From assembly GCF_009789535.1 (NCBI RefSeq), contig NZ_WSUT01000006.1:1-64000 (forward strand): DNA of 64,000 bases, given 5' to 3'. A model generated the notes under the pieces. It had not been told where the DNA came from. It did no database searches and worked only from the letters and a program-made list of their open reading frames with translations. The position numbers and the translations under genes were made by a program. The DNA is from Sphingomonas carotinifaciens (GTDB lineage: Bacteria; Pseudomonadota; Alphaproteobacteria; Sphingomonadales; Sphingomonadaceae). Each line of letters opens with the position of its first letter. The stretch's first letter is position 1. Below are positions 1-8,501 of this stretch, in pieces.

Positions 1-1
1 G

Positions 2-877
2 GTGCTGGCCGTGTTCGATGTCGCGACCCACGCGCAGGTCGGACAGGTGGCACAGCCAAGCCCGTTCTGTCCCAATATTGCCGCGACGCCGGACGGCAAG
101 CAGGTGTGGTTCACGCTGAAGGACATCGGCAAGACGGTCGCATTCGATGCGAGACCACCCTTCGCGATCCTGAAGGTGCTGGATACCGGGCCGATCACCA
201 ACCATGTCAACTTCGCCCGCACGGCCAAGGGGCAGTTCGCCTATGTGACGGTCGGCGGAGAGAATGCGGTGAAGGTGTTCCGCACATCCGACTTCGCGCC
301 CGTCGCCACCATCCCGGTCGGCAAGATGCCGCACGGTGTCTGGCCATCGGGCGACGGCCGGCGCATCTACGTCGGGCTGGAGAATGCCGATGAGCTCGCC
401 GCGATCGACACCGCTGGCAACACGGTCGTTGCCACCGTGCCGGTCGGACAGGCACCGCAGGCGATCGCCTATGTGTCGAACGCAGTTCCGACAGGCCCCG
501 GCACCGACAATCTCCAGCCGCTCGGCACGGCCGGCAAGGCGTTGCATCTGACCATGGGGCCGATCGGCGGCAAAGGTACAGCAAGCAGCATCACCCTCTT
601 CGACCAGGGCATCATTCAGGTCGTGCAAAGTGCCGTTACCGGTTTGCAGCCCAAAAAGCCTTACATGCTCGTGCTGACCGCCAATGCGGACGGCAGTGGT
701 GCGGTAGAGCCGCTTGCGAACTTCATGAGCAACCCGGCAGGTGCGGCGATCGTCAACGCATCGGGTCCGATCCGGCAGATCGTTCAGGGCAGCACCGCGA
801 CGCCCCGCCGCTTTCTGGCGGTGGCGGAGGTGGTGAACGGCGCGCCTGGACGCATCGTGCAGGTGCAGCGCGACTGA
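2..877 (+). CDS. YVTN beta-propeller (YncE-like) protein, 5' end missing
   Basis: The reading frame is open from the window edge, so the N-terminus, including any signal peptide, is cut off. About 290 residues remain. Residues 1-160 contain repeated blades of the YVTN/NHL type (short repeats with VATIPVGKMPHGV and VVATVPVGQAPQAI), usual in periplasmic or secreted beta-propellers. The last ~120 residues, beginning near LQPLGTAGKALHL, form a different domain that I do not recognise. The stop codon is one base before the sigma-factor ATG, so the gene is probably first in an operon with the ECF sigma and anti-sigma genes. The substrate is unknown. Confidence 0.75.
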   Translation: MLAVFDVATHAQVGQVAQPSPFCPNIAATPDGKQVWFTLKDIGKTVAFDARPPFAILKVLDTGPITNHVNFARTAKGQFAYVTVGGENAVKVFRTSDFAPVATIPVGKMPHGVWPSGDGRRIYVGLENADELAAIDTAGNTVVATVPVGQAPQAIAYVSNAVPTGPGTDNLQPLGTAGKALHLTMGPIGGKGTASSITLFDQGIIQVVQSAVTGLQPKKPYMLVLTANADGSGAVEPLANFMSNPAGAAIVNASGPIRQIVQGSTATPRRFLAVAEVVNGAPGRIVQVQRD

Positions 878-878
878 A

Positions 879-1388
879 ATGGACCCTCTTGCCGCCGCGA
901 TCGAACCCCTGATCCCCGGCCTGCGCCGCTATGCCCGGTCGTGGCTGCGCGATCGGGCGATGGCGGACGACGTGGTGCAGGATTGCCTCGAGCGCGCGGT
1001 CGGGCGATGGCGACAGCGGCGCGGGGTGGAGGTTCGCCCATGGGTCTACGCGATCCTGCACAATCTGTTGGTCGACCATCAGCGGCAGCGTAGCCGGCGA
1101 GGCACAGCGGTTCCGCTCCACCTCGTGGACGACACCGCGCTCGGCCGTCCGGCCGATCAGGACACAGGCCTGCACCACCGCGACCTGCTGCGCGCGCTTG
1201 ATGCGTTGCCTGAAGAGCAGCGAACGGTGCTGCTCCTCGTATCGGTCGAGGGTCTGCCCTATGCGGAGGTCGCTGCCGTCGTCGGCGTGCCGCTGGGCAC
1301 GGTGATGTCGCGCATATCGCGGGGGCGCGACCGTCTGGCGACACTCCTCCGGGAGGGTGAACGGCCGCGATTGAGGAGCGTGCAATGA
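879..1388 (+). CDS. ECF-family RNA polymerase sigma factor
   Basis: This 169-residue protein has the two-domain ECF layout. Region 2 is near residues 12-75 (YARSWLRDRAMADDVVQDCLE, then RPWVYAILHNLLVDHQRQ). Region 4 is near residues 110-158 (LDALPEEQRTVLLLV, then YAEVAAVVGVPLGTVMSRISRGR), a typical helix-turn-helix. It directs RNA polymerase to a small gene set under control of an anti-sigma factor. Its stop overlaps the start of the next gene (ATGA), and that gene encodes a membrane anti-sigma factor, so the pair is translationally coupled. Targets cannot be read from the sequence; the upstream beta-propeller gene is in the same operon. Confidence 0.9.
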   Translation: MDPLAAAIEPLIPGLRRYARSWLRDRAMADDVVQDCLERAVGRWRQRRGVEVRPWVYAILHNLLVDHQRQRSRRGTAVPLHLVDDTALGRPADQDTGLHHRDLLRALDALPEEQRTVLLLVSVEGLPYAEVAAVVGVPLGTVMSRISRGRDRLATLLREGERPRLRSVQ

Positions 1389-2155
1389 CCAGCCCGATCG
1401 GCGAGGACGATCTGGCCGCATGGATCGATGGCAGGTTGTCGCCCGAGCGGCAGCGCCTGGTTGACGCCTACCTTAAAGGCCAGCCGGATCTGCATGCCCG
1501 TTTGCGGGAGCAGGCGGAGCAGGCGCGAGCCCTCGCATCCCTGTTCACCACGATCGCGGACGAACCCATTCCGGCGACGATGCGCGTGGCAGCGATCAGG
1601 GGACGGCAAAGGCAACCGCGTTGGCAACTCGCCATTGCCGCGTCACTTCTGCTGGCGTTGGGGTTTGGCGGGGGCTGGTCGAGCGCGCGGTGGAGCGGTG
1701 AACCCCGCGCGGGCATCGCGGCGCTGGCCAACGAGGCGAGTGACAATTTCCGTGTCTATGCCGCCGACCGGATACGACCGGCGGAAATCGGCCCCGACCA
1801 GCGCGCCATGCTGATCCGGTGGACCTCCGCCCGACTGGGTGAGCGCGTCACCATCCCGGACCTCAGCACAGCCGGCTATCGCTATGGCGGGGGGCGATTG
1901 GTCGCGACGCCTCACGGCCCTGCGGCACTGCTCCTCTACGACGGACCGCAAGCGTCGAAACTCGCGGTGCTGACGAGGCCTATGCAGATCGACAAGACCG
2001 CGAGCATGACCAGCACGTCCAGCGGGACCATGGGCCGGGTCACATGGGCGGTTGATGGGATCGGCTATAGTGTGGTGGGCGAGCGACCCGCGGCCGAGTT
2101 GCATCCGATCGCCGACGAGGTCCGGCGCCAGGCCGATGCGGCGCTGGTGTCCTGA
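1385..2155 (+). CDS. Transmembrane anti-sigma factor
   Basis: This 256-residue protein starts inside the end of the sigma gene. The N-terminal cytoplasmic part (residues 1-80) begins MTSPIGEDDLAAWIDGRL, the usual opening of zinc-less anti-sigma factors (IDGRLSPERQRLVDAYL). One membrane segment lies near residues 80-98 (LAIAASLLLALGFGGGW). A periplasmic domain of ~155 residues follows; it holds no motif I recognise. It is inferred to hold the upstream ECF sigma factor at the membrane. It ends 50 bases before the convergent mgtC-like gene. Confidence 0.8.
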   Translation: MTSPIGEDDLAAWIDGRLSPERQRLVDAYLKGQPDLHARLREQAEQARALASLFTTIADEPIPATMRVAAIRGRQRQPRWQLAIAASLLLALGFGGGWSSARWSGEPRAGIAALANEASDNFRVYAADRIRPAEIGPDQRAMLIRWTSARLGERVTIPDLSTAGYRYGGGRLVATPHGPAALLLYDGPQASKLAVLTRPMQIDKTASMTSTSSGTMGRVTWAVDGIGYSVVGERPAAELHPIADEVRRQADAALVS

Positions 2156-2206
2156 TTGCACCTTGCCGCTTCCCGACGCCGACAGGCACCGGGCGATCCA
2201 GCGGGA

Positions 2207-2719
2207 TCACGGCTTGCGCTCGACGTCCTTCCTGTCGGCCTCGGCCGGCGTCCGGCGAGCCCGCTCGCGGATGCGGCGTTCCAGCGGCGCACCGACGAAC
2301 AGGACGAGCATTGCAAGGCTCACCCCGCCGATGATGAGCGGCCACACTGCCAACCCCGCTGCCGCGCCGATCGTGGCCGTCACCCAGATGCACGCGGCGG
2401 TCGCCAATCCATGCACTTCCTGACCCTGGCCGACCCGCAGCACCGCGCCGGCACCGATGAAACCGACGCCTGTCAGAATGCCCTGCATCGCCCGCCCTGC
2501 GGCGTCGGCGTTTACATTTGGCAGGCCACTATGCACGACCGCCTGCACGGCGATGCAGCTCGCCAGACCGACCAGACCCAGCGTTCGCAAGCCCATGATC
2601 TGCCGGTTCTCGCGCGAGCGTTCCCAGCCGAGCACCATCCCGGCCGCGGTCGCCACCACCAGCCGCCCGATCGCATCGATCCAGAAGCCGATGTCCGATG
2701 CCGCTGACGCTTCGATCAT
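2207..2719 (-). CDS. MgtC/SapB-family membrane protein
   Basis: The protein of about 170 residues, taken from the ATG at 2719, carries the MgtC signature: an N-terminal membrane part with LGWERSRENRQIMGLRTLGLVGLAS, then GILTGVGFIGAGAVLRVG and GLATAACIWVTATIGAAAGL. The family consists of inner-membrane proteins linked to Mg2+ limitation and acid survival. The open frame extends further upstream, but the ATG at 2719 overlaps the stop of the sulfite-oxidase-like gene (ATGA), which fits translational coupling, and the upstream residues look like out-of-frame sequence. The pairing with a molybdenum enzyme is unusual and its meaning is unknown. Confidence 0.8.
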   Translation of the reverse strand: MIEASAASDIGFWIDAIGRLVVATAAGMVLGWERSRENRQIMGLRTLGLVGLASCIAVQAVVHSGLPNVNADAAGRAMQGILTGVGFIGAGAVLRVGQGQEVHGLATAACIWVTATIGAAAGLAVWPLIIGGVSLAMLVLFVGAPLERRIRERARRTPAEADRKDVERKP

Positions 2720-3783
2720 TCGACCAGCACGTGGACGTGATGCCAGGCGGTGCACAGATATCCGGCGAAGTTCCACATCGTGTCCGGCCGTTCGGGCTGT
2801 CCCTGTCCAGCCCCGTCGAAGGCGCGCACGACAAGGTGCTGGCGACCTTTGGCAAGCGTGGCGTCGAGGGTCCAGCGCCGCCAACCCCAGTGCGTCTCCG
2901 GATCATCGGCGAACGTCGCCTGTTGCCACTCGCGACCACCGTTTACCGACACTTCGACCCGAGAGACGCGGCGATCATAGGCGATGGCATAGCCCTCGAT
3001 CCGCACCTCCCCGGCCGGCAGGCTTTCGCCAGAGCCGGGCACGCAGATCGCGGCGTTGAGCGGCATGGCATTGATGGTCAGACCCCGGCTCCAGTCGACG
3101 GTGTCGCCCGTCACATCGGCGGGAAACAGCTTGTAGTCGTGCGCCTGGATCGGTGCGTCGGAAGGCATGTCTCGCACCTCGATCCGTGTCAGCCATTTGG
3201 CGCTGCGCACGCCGGCATAGCCCGGCACCACCATGCGGAGCGGTGCGCCGTGTTCGGGCGTCAGCGGCTCGCCGTTCATCGCCCAGACGAGGAGGACGTC
3301 GGGCTGCCGCGCCTTGCTCATGGCGATCGATACCCCGAACAAGGCTTCCTCGCCCTCCACGTCCACCTCGTCCGCGCCGGTGAACGCCACGAACAGGTCG
3401 GACGCATCAGGTGCGCCGACCGCATCGAGCACATCGGCCAGGCGTACGCCGGTCCACTCTGCATTGCCGATCGCGCCGACATCCCAAGGATCACCCGACG
3501 TTTTTCCGACCTGCTGGAGGTCAGTGCGCCGGTTGCCGGCGCACTGGAGAACTGCCGTCACCGTCCGCGTGGGGAACGTAGCTTTCAGTTCCTCTACCGA
3601 GAAAGAGCGGCTCGCCATGCCCGTCCCGCTCACCTCGATCCGATGATTGGCGGGCAGATCCGGCACTGGCCCGTGGCTGCGCACGTAGAACAGCGCCTGC
3701 GGCGTCAGGAACCGCTCGATCAACGCACTGGGCGTCGGCTCGGCGTTGTAGGGATCGGATTTGCGCTCGATCATATCGGTCAT
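2716..3783 (-). CDS. Sulfite oxidase-family molybdopterin enzyme
   Basis: This 355-residue protein has an oxidoreductase Moco-binding domain (about residues 40-220) with the molybdenum-ligating cysteine in LQCAGNRR (Cys81), and a C-terminal Mo-co dimerisation domain (about 230-350, with VEVSVNGGREWQQATF). No signal peptide is visible, so it seems cytoplasmic, unlike the Tat-exported paralogue at 6040. It is expected to transfer oxygen atoms, with sulfite the likely substrate given the neighbouring sulfite genes. It is transcribed divergently from the LysR gene and coupled to mgtC. Confidence 0.85.
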   Translation of the reverse strand: MTDMIERKSDPYNAEPTPSALIERFLTPQALFYVRSHGPVPDLPANHRIEVSGTGMASRSFSVEELKATFPTRTVTAVLQCAGNRRTDLQQVGKTSGDPWDVGAIGNAEWTGVRLADVLDAVGAPDASDLFVAFTGADEVDVEGEEALFGVSIAMSKARQPDVLLVWAMNGEPLTPEHGAPLRMVVPGYAGVRSAKWLTRIEVRDMPSDAPIQAHDYKLFPADVTGDTVDWSRGLTINAMPLNAAICVPGSGESLPAGEVRIEGYAIAYDRRVSRVEVSVNGGREWQQATFADDPETHWGWRRWTLDATLAKGRQHLVVRAFDGAGQGQPERPDTMWNFAGYLCTAWHHVHVLVE

Positions 3784-3929
3784 GGACGAACAAACGCCGC
3801 AAGCGCGCGGATCGCTTCAAGTCTTCAAGACCATCACAGACGAAAGGCTGCCGATCGTTCCGATATCCAGATTGGAATGAGCAGATCAAACGGTTGGTCG
3901 TATCGATCAGATTGCGCGATATAAGCTGC

Positions 3930-4802
3930 ATGACCCTGGAGCAGCTCAGAATCTTCGTCGGTGTCGCCGAGCGCGAACACGTTACAAAGGCAGCGGAGGT
4001 GCTGAACGTCACGCAGTCTGCTGCCTCCGGCGCGATTGCTGCCCTCGAAGCGCGCTACGGGGTTCCTCTGTTTCACCGCGTCGGGCGTGGCATCCAGCTG
4101 ACCGAAGCAGGCCGCGGCTTTCTGGAGGAAGCGCGCGCGGTGCTGGGGCGGGCAGCGCATGCCGAGACGATGCTGGCGGACTATGCCGGGCTTGCCCGTG
4201 GTTCATTGCGGATCGTCGCCAGCCAGACGATCGCGAGCTACTGGTTGCCGGCAAAGCTCGCCGCCTTCCACGAACGCCACCCGCAGATCGCGGTTGAGCT
4301 CGCGATCGACAACACCGAAGGTGCGGCAGCGCAGGTCCTGAGCGGCGCGGCGGAACTCGGCTTTGTCGAGGGCGAGGTGGACGAACCGGCACTCGCCCAC
4401 TGGACTGTCGGGCGTGATCCGATGGTGCTGGTCGGCCGCGAGGACGCCGAACGTGTCGACGAGGCCTGGCTGCGCACTGAACGCTGGATCGTCCGTGAGC
4501 TGGGATCCGGTACGCGCTCGACCTTCGAGGACGTGCTGCGAACGCGCGGGTTTGATCCGGCCCAGCTGACGATAGCGATGACGCTGCCGTCCAACGAGGC
4601 GGTGCGTACCGCGGTCGAGGCCGGTGCCGGCGTTGCCGTCTTGTCGCGATTGGTCGTAGCTCGTGCGCTCAAGGCCGGTGACCTTGTCGAGCTGCCGCTC
4701 GGGCTGCCCGACCGCGCCTTTCACGCGCTGCGCCACAAGGAACGCTATCGCACCCGCGCGGCCGACGCGCTGACGGACCTCATCAAGGAGCAGGTCGCAT
4801 GA
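3930..4802 (+). CDS. LysR-family transcriptional regulator (CysB/CbbR-like)
   Basis: The product is about 290 residues. The N-terminal winged helix (residues 1-60) contains AAEVLNVTQSAASGAIAALE and VPLFHRVGRG, and the C-terminal half is the periplasmic-binding-like effector domain (LRIVASQTIASYWLPAKLAAF). I chose the internal ATG at 3930 because MTLEQLRIF is the standard opening of the family; the longer frame adds residues without a match. It sits between divergent sulfite genes and overlaps the exporter gene by ATGA, so it is probably the local regulator that senses sulfite or a related anion. Confidence 0.88.
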   Translation: MTLEQLRIFVGVAEREHVTKAAEVLNVTQSAASGAIAALEARYGVPLFHRVGRGIQLTEAGRGFLEEARAVLGRAAHAETMLADYAGLARGSLRIVASQTIASYWLPAKLAAFHERHPQIAVELAIDNTEGAAAQVLSGAAELGFVEGEVDEPALAHWTVGRDPMVLVGREDAERVDEAWLRTERWIVRELGSGTRSTFEDVLRTRGFDPAQLTIAMTLPSNEAVRTAVEAGAGVAVLSRLVVARALKAGDLVELPLGLPDRAFHALRHKERYRTRAADALTDLIKEQVA

Positions 4803-5950
4803 CTGCCGACACGCACTCCGTTCTGAGCGGCCTCAAGCCGCTCAGCCGGCTCGATCATCCCCGCGAGATGATCCGTCAGTTCACGCCCAACTGGTTCGCC
4901 GCGACGATGGGCACGGGCATCCTTGCCCTCGCGCTGCCGCAGGTGCCCGGCATCGGGCCTTCGCTTAAACCCGTCGGCGAGGTGTTGTGGTTCTTCAATA
5001 TCGCACTCTTCGCGCTGTTCGCCGGCCTTTATGGTGCGCGCTGGGCGATGTTCGGGCACGAGGCGCGGCGCATCTTCGGGCATAACACCGTGTCGATGTT
5101 CATCGGCACCATCCCGATGGGCCTCGCGACGATCATCAACGGCTGCCTCGCCTTCGGCATCGCACGGTTCGGGAATGGCATCGTACCGGTCGCACACGTC
5201 CTGTGGTGGATCGACGTCGCCATGTCGCTCGCCTGTGGCGTCCTGATCCCGTACATGATGTTCACCCGTCACGAGCACAGCCTGGACGGCATGACCGCGG
5301 TATGGCTGCTGCCGGTCGTCGCTGCCGAAGTGGCGGGCGCCAACGGCGGGCTGCTCGCGCCGCATCTGACCGATCCTCACGCGCAGCTAGTCACGCTTGC
5401 AACCTCCTATGTGCTGTGGGCCTATTCGGTGCCGGTCGCGTTCGGCATCCTCGCCATCCTCATCCTGCGCATGGCGCTCCACAAGCTGCCGCATGAGAGC
5501 ATGGCGGCATCTTCCTGGCTGGCGCTGGGACCGATCGGCACGGGTGCTCTGGGCATGCTGGTGCTCGGGGCGGACGCGCCGGCGATCCTCGCGGCGCACG
5601 GGCTGGCCGGTGTCGGTACCGTCGCGGAAGGGATCGGCGTTGTGGCCGGACTCTGCCTGTGGGGCTTCGGCCTGTGGTGGCTGGCGCTCGCGACGCTCAT
5701 CACCATCCGCTACTGGCGCGCCGGCGTCCCGTTCAACCTGGGCTGGTGGGGCTATACCTTTCCGCTCGGCGTCTACACCGTCGCCACCTTCCGCCTAGGC
5801 ACGACGCTGAACCTCGGTTTCTTCGGTTTCGTCGGCACGGTGCTGACAGTCGCGCTTGCGGCGATGTGGCTGCTCGTCGGCGCCAAGACGCTGGCCGGCG
5901 CATGGCGCGGCAACCTGTTCGTCTCACCCTGCATCGCCACCCCGAACTGA
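4799..5950 (+). CDS. TDT/SLAC1-family transporter, probable sulfite exporter
   Basis: This 383-residue protein has about ten hydrophobic segments. Features of the tellurite-resistance/dicarboxylate transporter family (TehA, Mae1, Ssu1, plant SLAC1) include the opening FTPNWFAATMGTGILALALP and a late WWGYTFPLGVYTVATFRLG. In fungi, members such as Ssu1 export sulfite. Here the gene lies between a LysR regulator and a sulfite dehydrogenase pair, so export of sulfite is the best guess, though it is an inference from position. It overlaps the LysR gene by four bases. Confidence 0.82.
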   Translation: MTADTHSVLSGLKPLSRLDHPREMIRQFTPNWFAATMGTGILALALPQVPGIGPSLKPVGEVLWFFNIALFALFAGLYGARWAMFGHEARRIFGHNTVSMFIGTIPMGLATIINGCLAFGIARFGNGIVPVAHVLWWIDVAMSLACGVLIPYMMFTRHEHSLDGMTAVWLLPVVAAEVAGANGGLLAPHLTDPHAQLVTLATSYVLWAYSVPVAFGILAILILRMALHKLPHESMAASSWLALGPIGTGALGMLVLGADAPAILAAHGLAGVGTVAEGIGVVAGLCLWGFGLWWLALATLITIRYWRAGVPFNLGWWGYTFPLGVYTVATFRLGTTLNLGFFGFVGTVLTVALAAMWLLVGAKTLAGAWRGNLFVSPCIATPN

Positions 5951-6039
5951 TCCGCCATGATGATCGGATCAGTCGGTCCGATCACTTGCGAAACGCCCCT
6001 TCGATCCGCCAGCGTGGCTGGCCACAGGAGAGCCTTGTC

Positions 6040-7275
6040 ATGGACAATTTCGACGCCGGACTGGCGAGTGAGACCAGCCGTCGCCGCTTTCTCAGGCATG
6101 CCGCGCTCGGTACCGCCGGCCTTGCCGCCGCGCCGGCACTGGCGCAGCAGCTCGTCGACCTGAAGCTGCCTGGCGGCAATGCCGAACGGCCGATGACCAG
6201 CGCCTTTCCCGGCAAGGGCAGCATGATCCTCCAGCGTGTCCATCCGCCCTTGCTAGAAACGCCGATGGACGTGTTCGACAAGTCGGTGTTCACGCCCAAC
6301 GACCAGTTCTTCGTCCGCTGGCACTGGGCCGACATCCCGACCTCGATCGATGTCGAGACTTTCCGCCTCAACGTCTTCGGCCACGTCAATCGGCCGCTGT
6401 CGATCAGCCTCGCTCAGCTGCTGCGCCTTCCACGGGTCGAGATGGCGGCGGTGAACCAGTGCTCGGGCAACAGCCGCGGGCTGTTCCAGCCGCGCGTCGC
6501 CGGCGCGCAATGGGGCAATGGCGCGATGGGCAACGCCAAGTGGCTCGGCGTTCGCCTGCGCGACGTGCTCGACCTCGCCGGGGTCAAGGCAGGCGCGGTG
6601 CAGGTGCGCTTCGGCGCTCTCGATCAGCCGGTCGTGGCGGGCGCTCCTGACTTCGAGAAGGCACTCGACATCGACCATGCCCGCGACGGCGAGGTCATGA
6701 TCGCCTTCGGCATGAACGGCGAGCAACTGCCGCTCCTCAACGGCTTTCCCTGCCGGCTGATCGTGCCGGGCTGGTACTCGACCTATTGGGTCAAGATGCT
6801 GAACGCGATCGAGGTACTGCCCGGCCCTGACGACCAGTATTGGATGGCCAAGGCCTACAAGATCCCCGCGACACCCGGCGCGAATGTCGCGCCCGGTGCC
6901 AAGGACTTCCCGACCGTACCGATCAATCGCATGATCCCGCGTAGCTGGATGACCAGCCTGCCCGATGGTCAGGCGATCGCCTATGAAGCGTCGATCCCGG
7001 TCGGCGGCATCGCAATGGGCGGCGATTGCGGCGTCGCCAAGGTCGATGTGTCGTCGGACGGTGGCCGCACCTGGTACAGGACGACGCTCGGAGCGGACGA
7101 GGGCAGGTACAGCTTCCGGCGCTGGGACGGGCGGGTGCCGCTGAGACGCGGGCCTAACCCCATCATGGTGCGCTGCTGGAACACCAACGGTGTCGCTCAG
7201 CCGATGAAGCCGATCTGGAATCCCGGCGGGTTCATGCGCGGCAACATTGAAACCACCACCATCATCGCGGCCTGA
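6040..7275 (+). CDS. sorA: Sulfite dehydrogenase molybdopterin subunit (SorA/SoxC-like), Tat-exported
   Basis: The 411-residue protein opens with a twin-arginine signal (SRRRFLRHAALGTAGLAAAPALA). The Moco domain holds the ligating cysteine in NQCSGNSRG (about Cys141) and GMNGEQLPLLNGFPCRLIVPG, with a C-terminal dimerisation domain (VDVSSDGGRTWYRTTLG). It should oxidise sulfite to sulfate in the periplasm and pass electrons to the cytochrome encoded 14 bases downstream, as in SorAB systems. The open frame begins upstream at 5659, but that portion overlaps the exporter gene; the ATG at 6040 follows AGGAGAG and starts just before the Tat motif. Confidence 0.88.
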   Translation: MDNFDAGLASETSRRRFLRHAALGTAGLAAAPALAQQLVDLKLPGGNAERPMTSAFPGKGSMILQRVHPPLLETPMDVFDKSVFTPNDQFFVRWHWADIPTSIDVETFRLNVFGHVNRPLSISLAQLLRLPRVEMAAVNQCSGNSRGLFQPRVAGAQWGNGAMGNAKWLGVRLRDVLDLAGVKAGAVQVRFGALDQPVVAGAPDFEKALDIDHARDGEVMIAFGMNGEQLPLLNGFPCRLIVPGWYSTYWVKMLNAIEVLPGPDDQYWMAKAYKIPATPGANVAPGAKDFPTVPINRMIPRSWMTSLPDGQAIAYEASIPVGGIAMGGDCGVAKVDVSSDGGRTWYRTTLGADEGRYSFRRWDGRVPLRRGPNPIMVRCWNTNGVAQPMKPIWNPGGFMRGNIETTTIIAA

Positions 7276-7289
7276 GGAGCGAGCAAATC

Positions 7290-7772
7290 ATGAAGACTCC
7301 GTCTCCCGGCATGATGGCTGCTGGCCTGATCGGCCTGACCGGCATCATCCTCGTCTCGATCGGCGCGCCGAGCAGCCGCAAGGCGCCCGTTCCGATCTCC
7401 GAGATGTCTGAGCCGGCACCGGCCGCCAGCGTGTCAGCGCGCGGCTTCTCGCTTGCCTCGACCAGCGTCGACCTGCCGGCCGACGACGCGACCTACCCCG
7501 ACGGTCCGCACGCCGACGTCATCAATGCCAATTGCACCTCGTGCCACTCAGCCAGCATGGCGCTGACCCAGCCTGCGCTATCGGCGGATCAGTGGAAGGC
7601 GACCGTCACCAAGATGCGTGAGGTGTATAAGGCGCCAGTGGCCGAGAAGGACGTCGATGCGATCGTTGCTTATCTCACCGCTATGCCGAGCCAGAAGGTG
7701 GCACCCGCGACCGGCAAGGCGCAGGACCCGGACCCCAAAGTGGCTCCTGATGTCTCAGGTGGAACCGGCTAA
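7290..7772 (+). CDS. sorB: Monohaem c-type cytochrome, sulfite dehydrogenase subunit (SorB-like)
   Basis: This 160-residue protein has an N-terminal hydrophobic export or anchor segment (residues 10-26) and one haem-binding motif CTSCH (Cys82, Cys85, His86) in NANCTSCHSASMAL. Several Met residues downstream could be the sixth ligand. Size, single haem and position straight after the molybdopterin gene match the cytochrome subunit of SorAB sulfite dehydrogenases. A GAGGAGCGA ribosome-binding site lies between the two genes. Confidence 0.82.
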   Translation: MKTPSPGMMAAGLIGLTGIILVSIGAPSSRKAPVPISEMSEPAPAASVSARGFSLASTSVDLPADDATYPDGPHADVINANCTSCHSASMALTQPALSADQWKATVTKMREVYKAPVAEKDVDAIVAYLTAMPSQKVAPATGKAQDPDPKVAPDVSGGTG

Positions 7773-7940
7773 CCGATCTACTTCCATAATCCCGAAATAC
7801 CATCCTAATGGGATAGGACCGCAGAGCCTTGGGGTGTCATTCCGCCCCTGCCCGTACCGTCCACTGGCGCGCCATTCTCCAACATCCCCATCTCCGACCG
7901 GGACGACGAGGAGCCTGCTGTACGTTGCATTAGCCTCTCA

Positions 7941-8471
7941 TCAGGTTCCAGCCAGCCCCTTCAGAATTAGTGACAGTCGGTGTTCAAGCGCGTCCTTCTG
8001 CGACGCCTGTCGATCCAGCCGCCAGTCCGATCCCGCCATCCGGCAAGCCACCATCACATCGTAGCCAGTGACGTCTTGACGGATCAGGCCAAGCGCTTGA
8101 GCGCGCTCGAGTGACGGGGCGATGACCGCGATGATCTTGTCGCCATTGCTTTCCGCTTCGGCGTATTCAGGCAGTTCCGGCATGGCGAGCAGATAGCGAT
8201 CGTAGATGGTCGTCATGTCGGTCAGCATACGCAGAAAGGCGAGTGGGGCGATGTCCGGCACCGCCAGCGCTTTCGCCATCTCCTCGAGCTCGAGGTCGAG
8301 CACCGCGATGTGCAGCTTCGCGCGATCGGGAAAATGCCGGTAGAAGGTCGCGCGCGTCACGCCGGCCGTGGCACAGATTGCCTCGATCGATGCCGTGCCC
8401 CCCGCTTCCTGCATGGCCAAGCGACCAGCGTGCAGCAGGCGCAGATAGTTCGTCTCGGCATCACGTCTCAT
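7941..8471 (-). CDS. TetR-family transcriptional regulator
   Basis: The 176-residue protein has an N-terminal helix-turn-helix (about residues 24-50: SIEAICATAGVTRATFYRHFPDR), the TetR signature. The helical ligand domain follows. It is the last gene of the EmrAB-type efflux operon, 30 bases after the glycine-rich lipoprotein gene, so it probably represses this operon and is itself carried on the transcript. Its ligand is unknown. The 168 bases between this gene and the sorB end hold no gene that I can see. Confidence 0.88.
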   Translation of the reverse strand: MRRDAETNYLRLLHAGRLAMQEAGGTASIEAICATAGVTRATFYRHFPDRAKLHIAVLDLELEEMAKALAVPDIAPLAFLRMLTDMTTIYDRYLLAMPELPEYAEAESNGDKIIAVIAPSLERAQALGLIRQDVTGYDVMVACRMAGSDWRLDRQASQKDALEHRLSLILKGLAGT

Positions 8472-8501
8472 GGCGTTCTGGTCCCCGGTGCGGTTCGCGG
8501 A

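Noticed and set aside
2719..2884. N-terminal extension of the MgtC-like protein to 2884
   Set aside because: Those residues overlap the end of the sulfite-oxidase-like gene in another frame and are Arg-rich with no hydrophobic pattern.
4799..5950. Tellurite resistance (TehA) as the function of the TDT gene
   Set aside because: The family is the same, but no tehB is present and the neighbours are sulfite enzymes.
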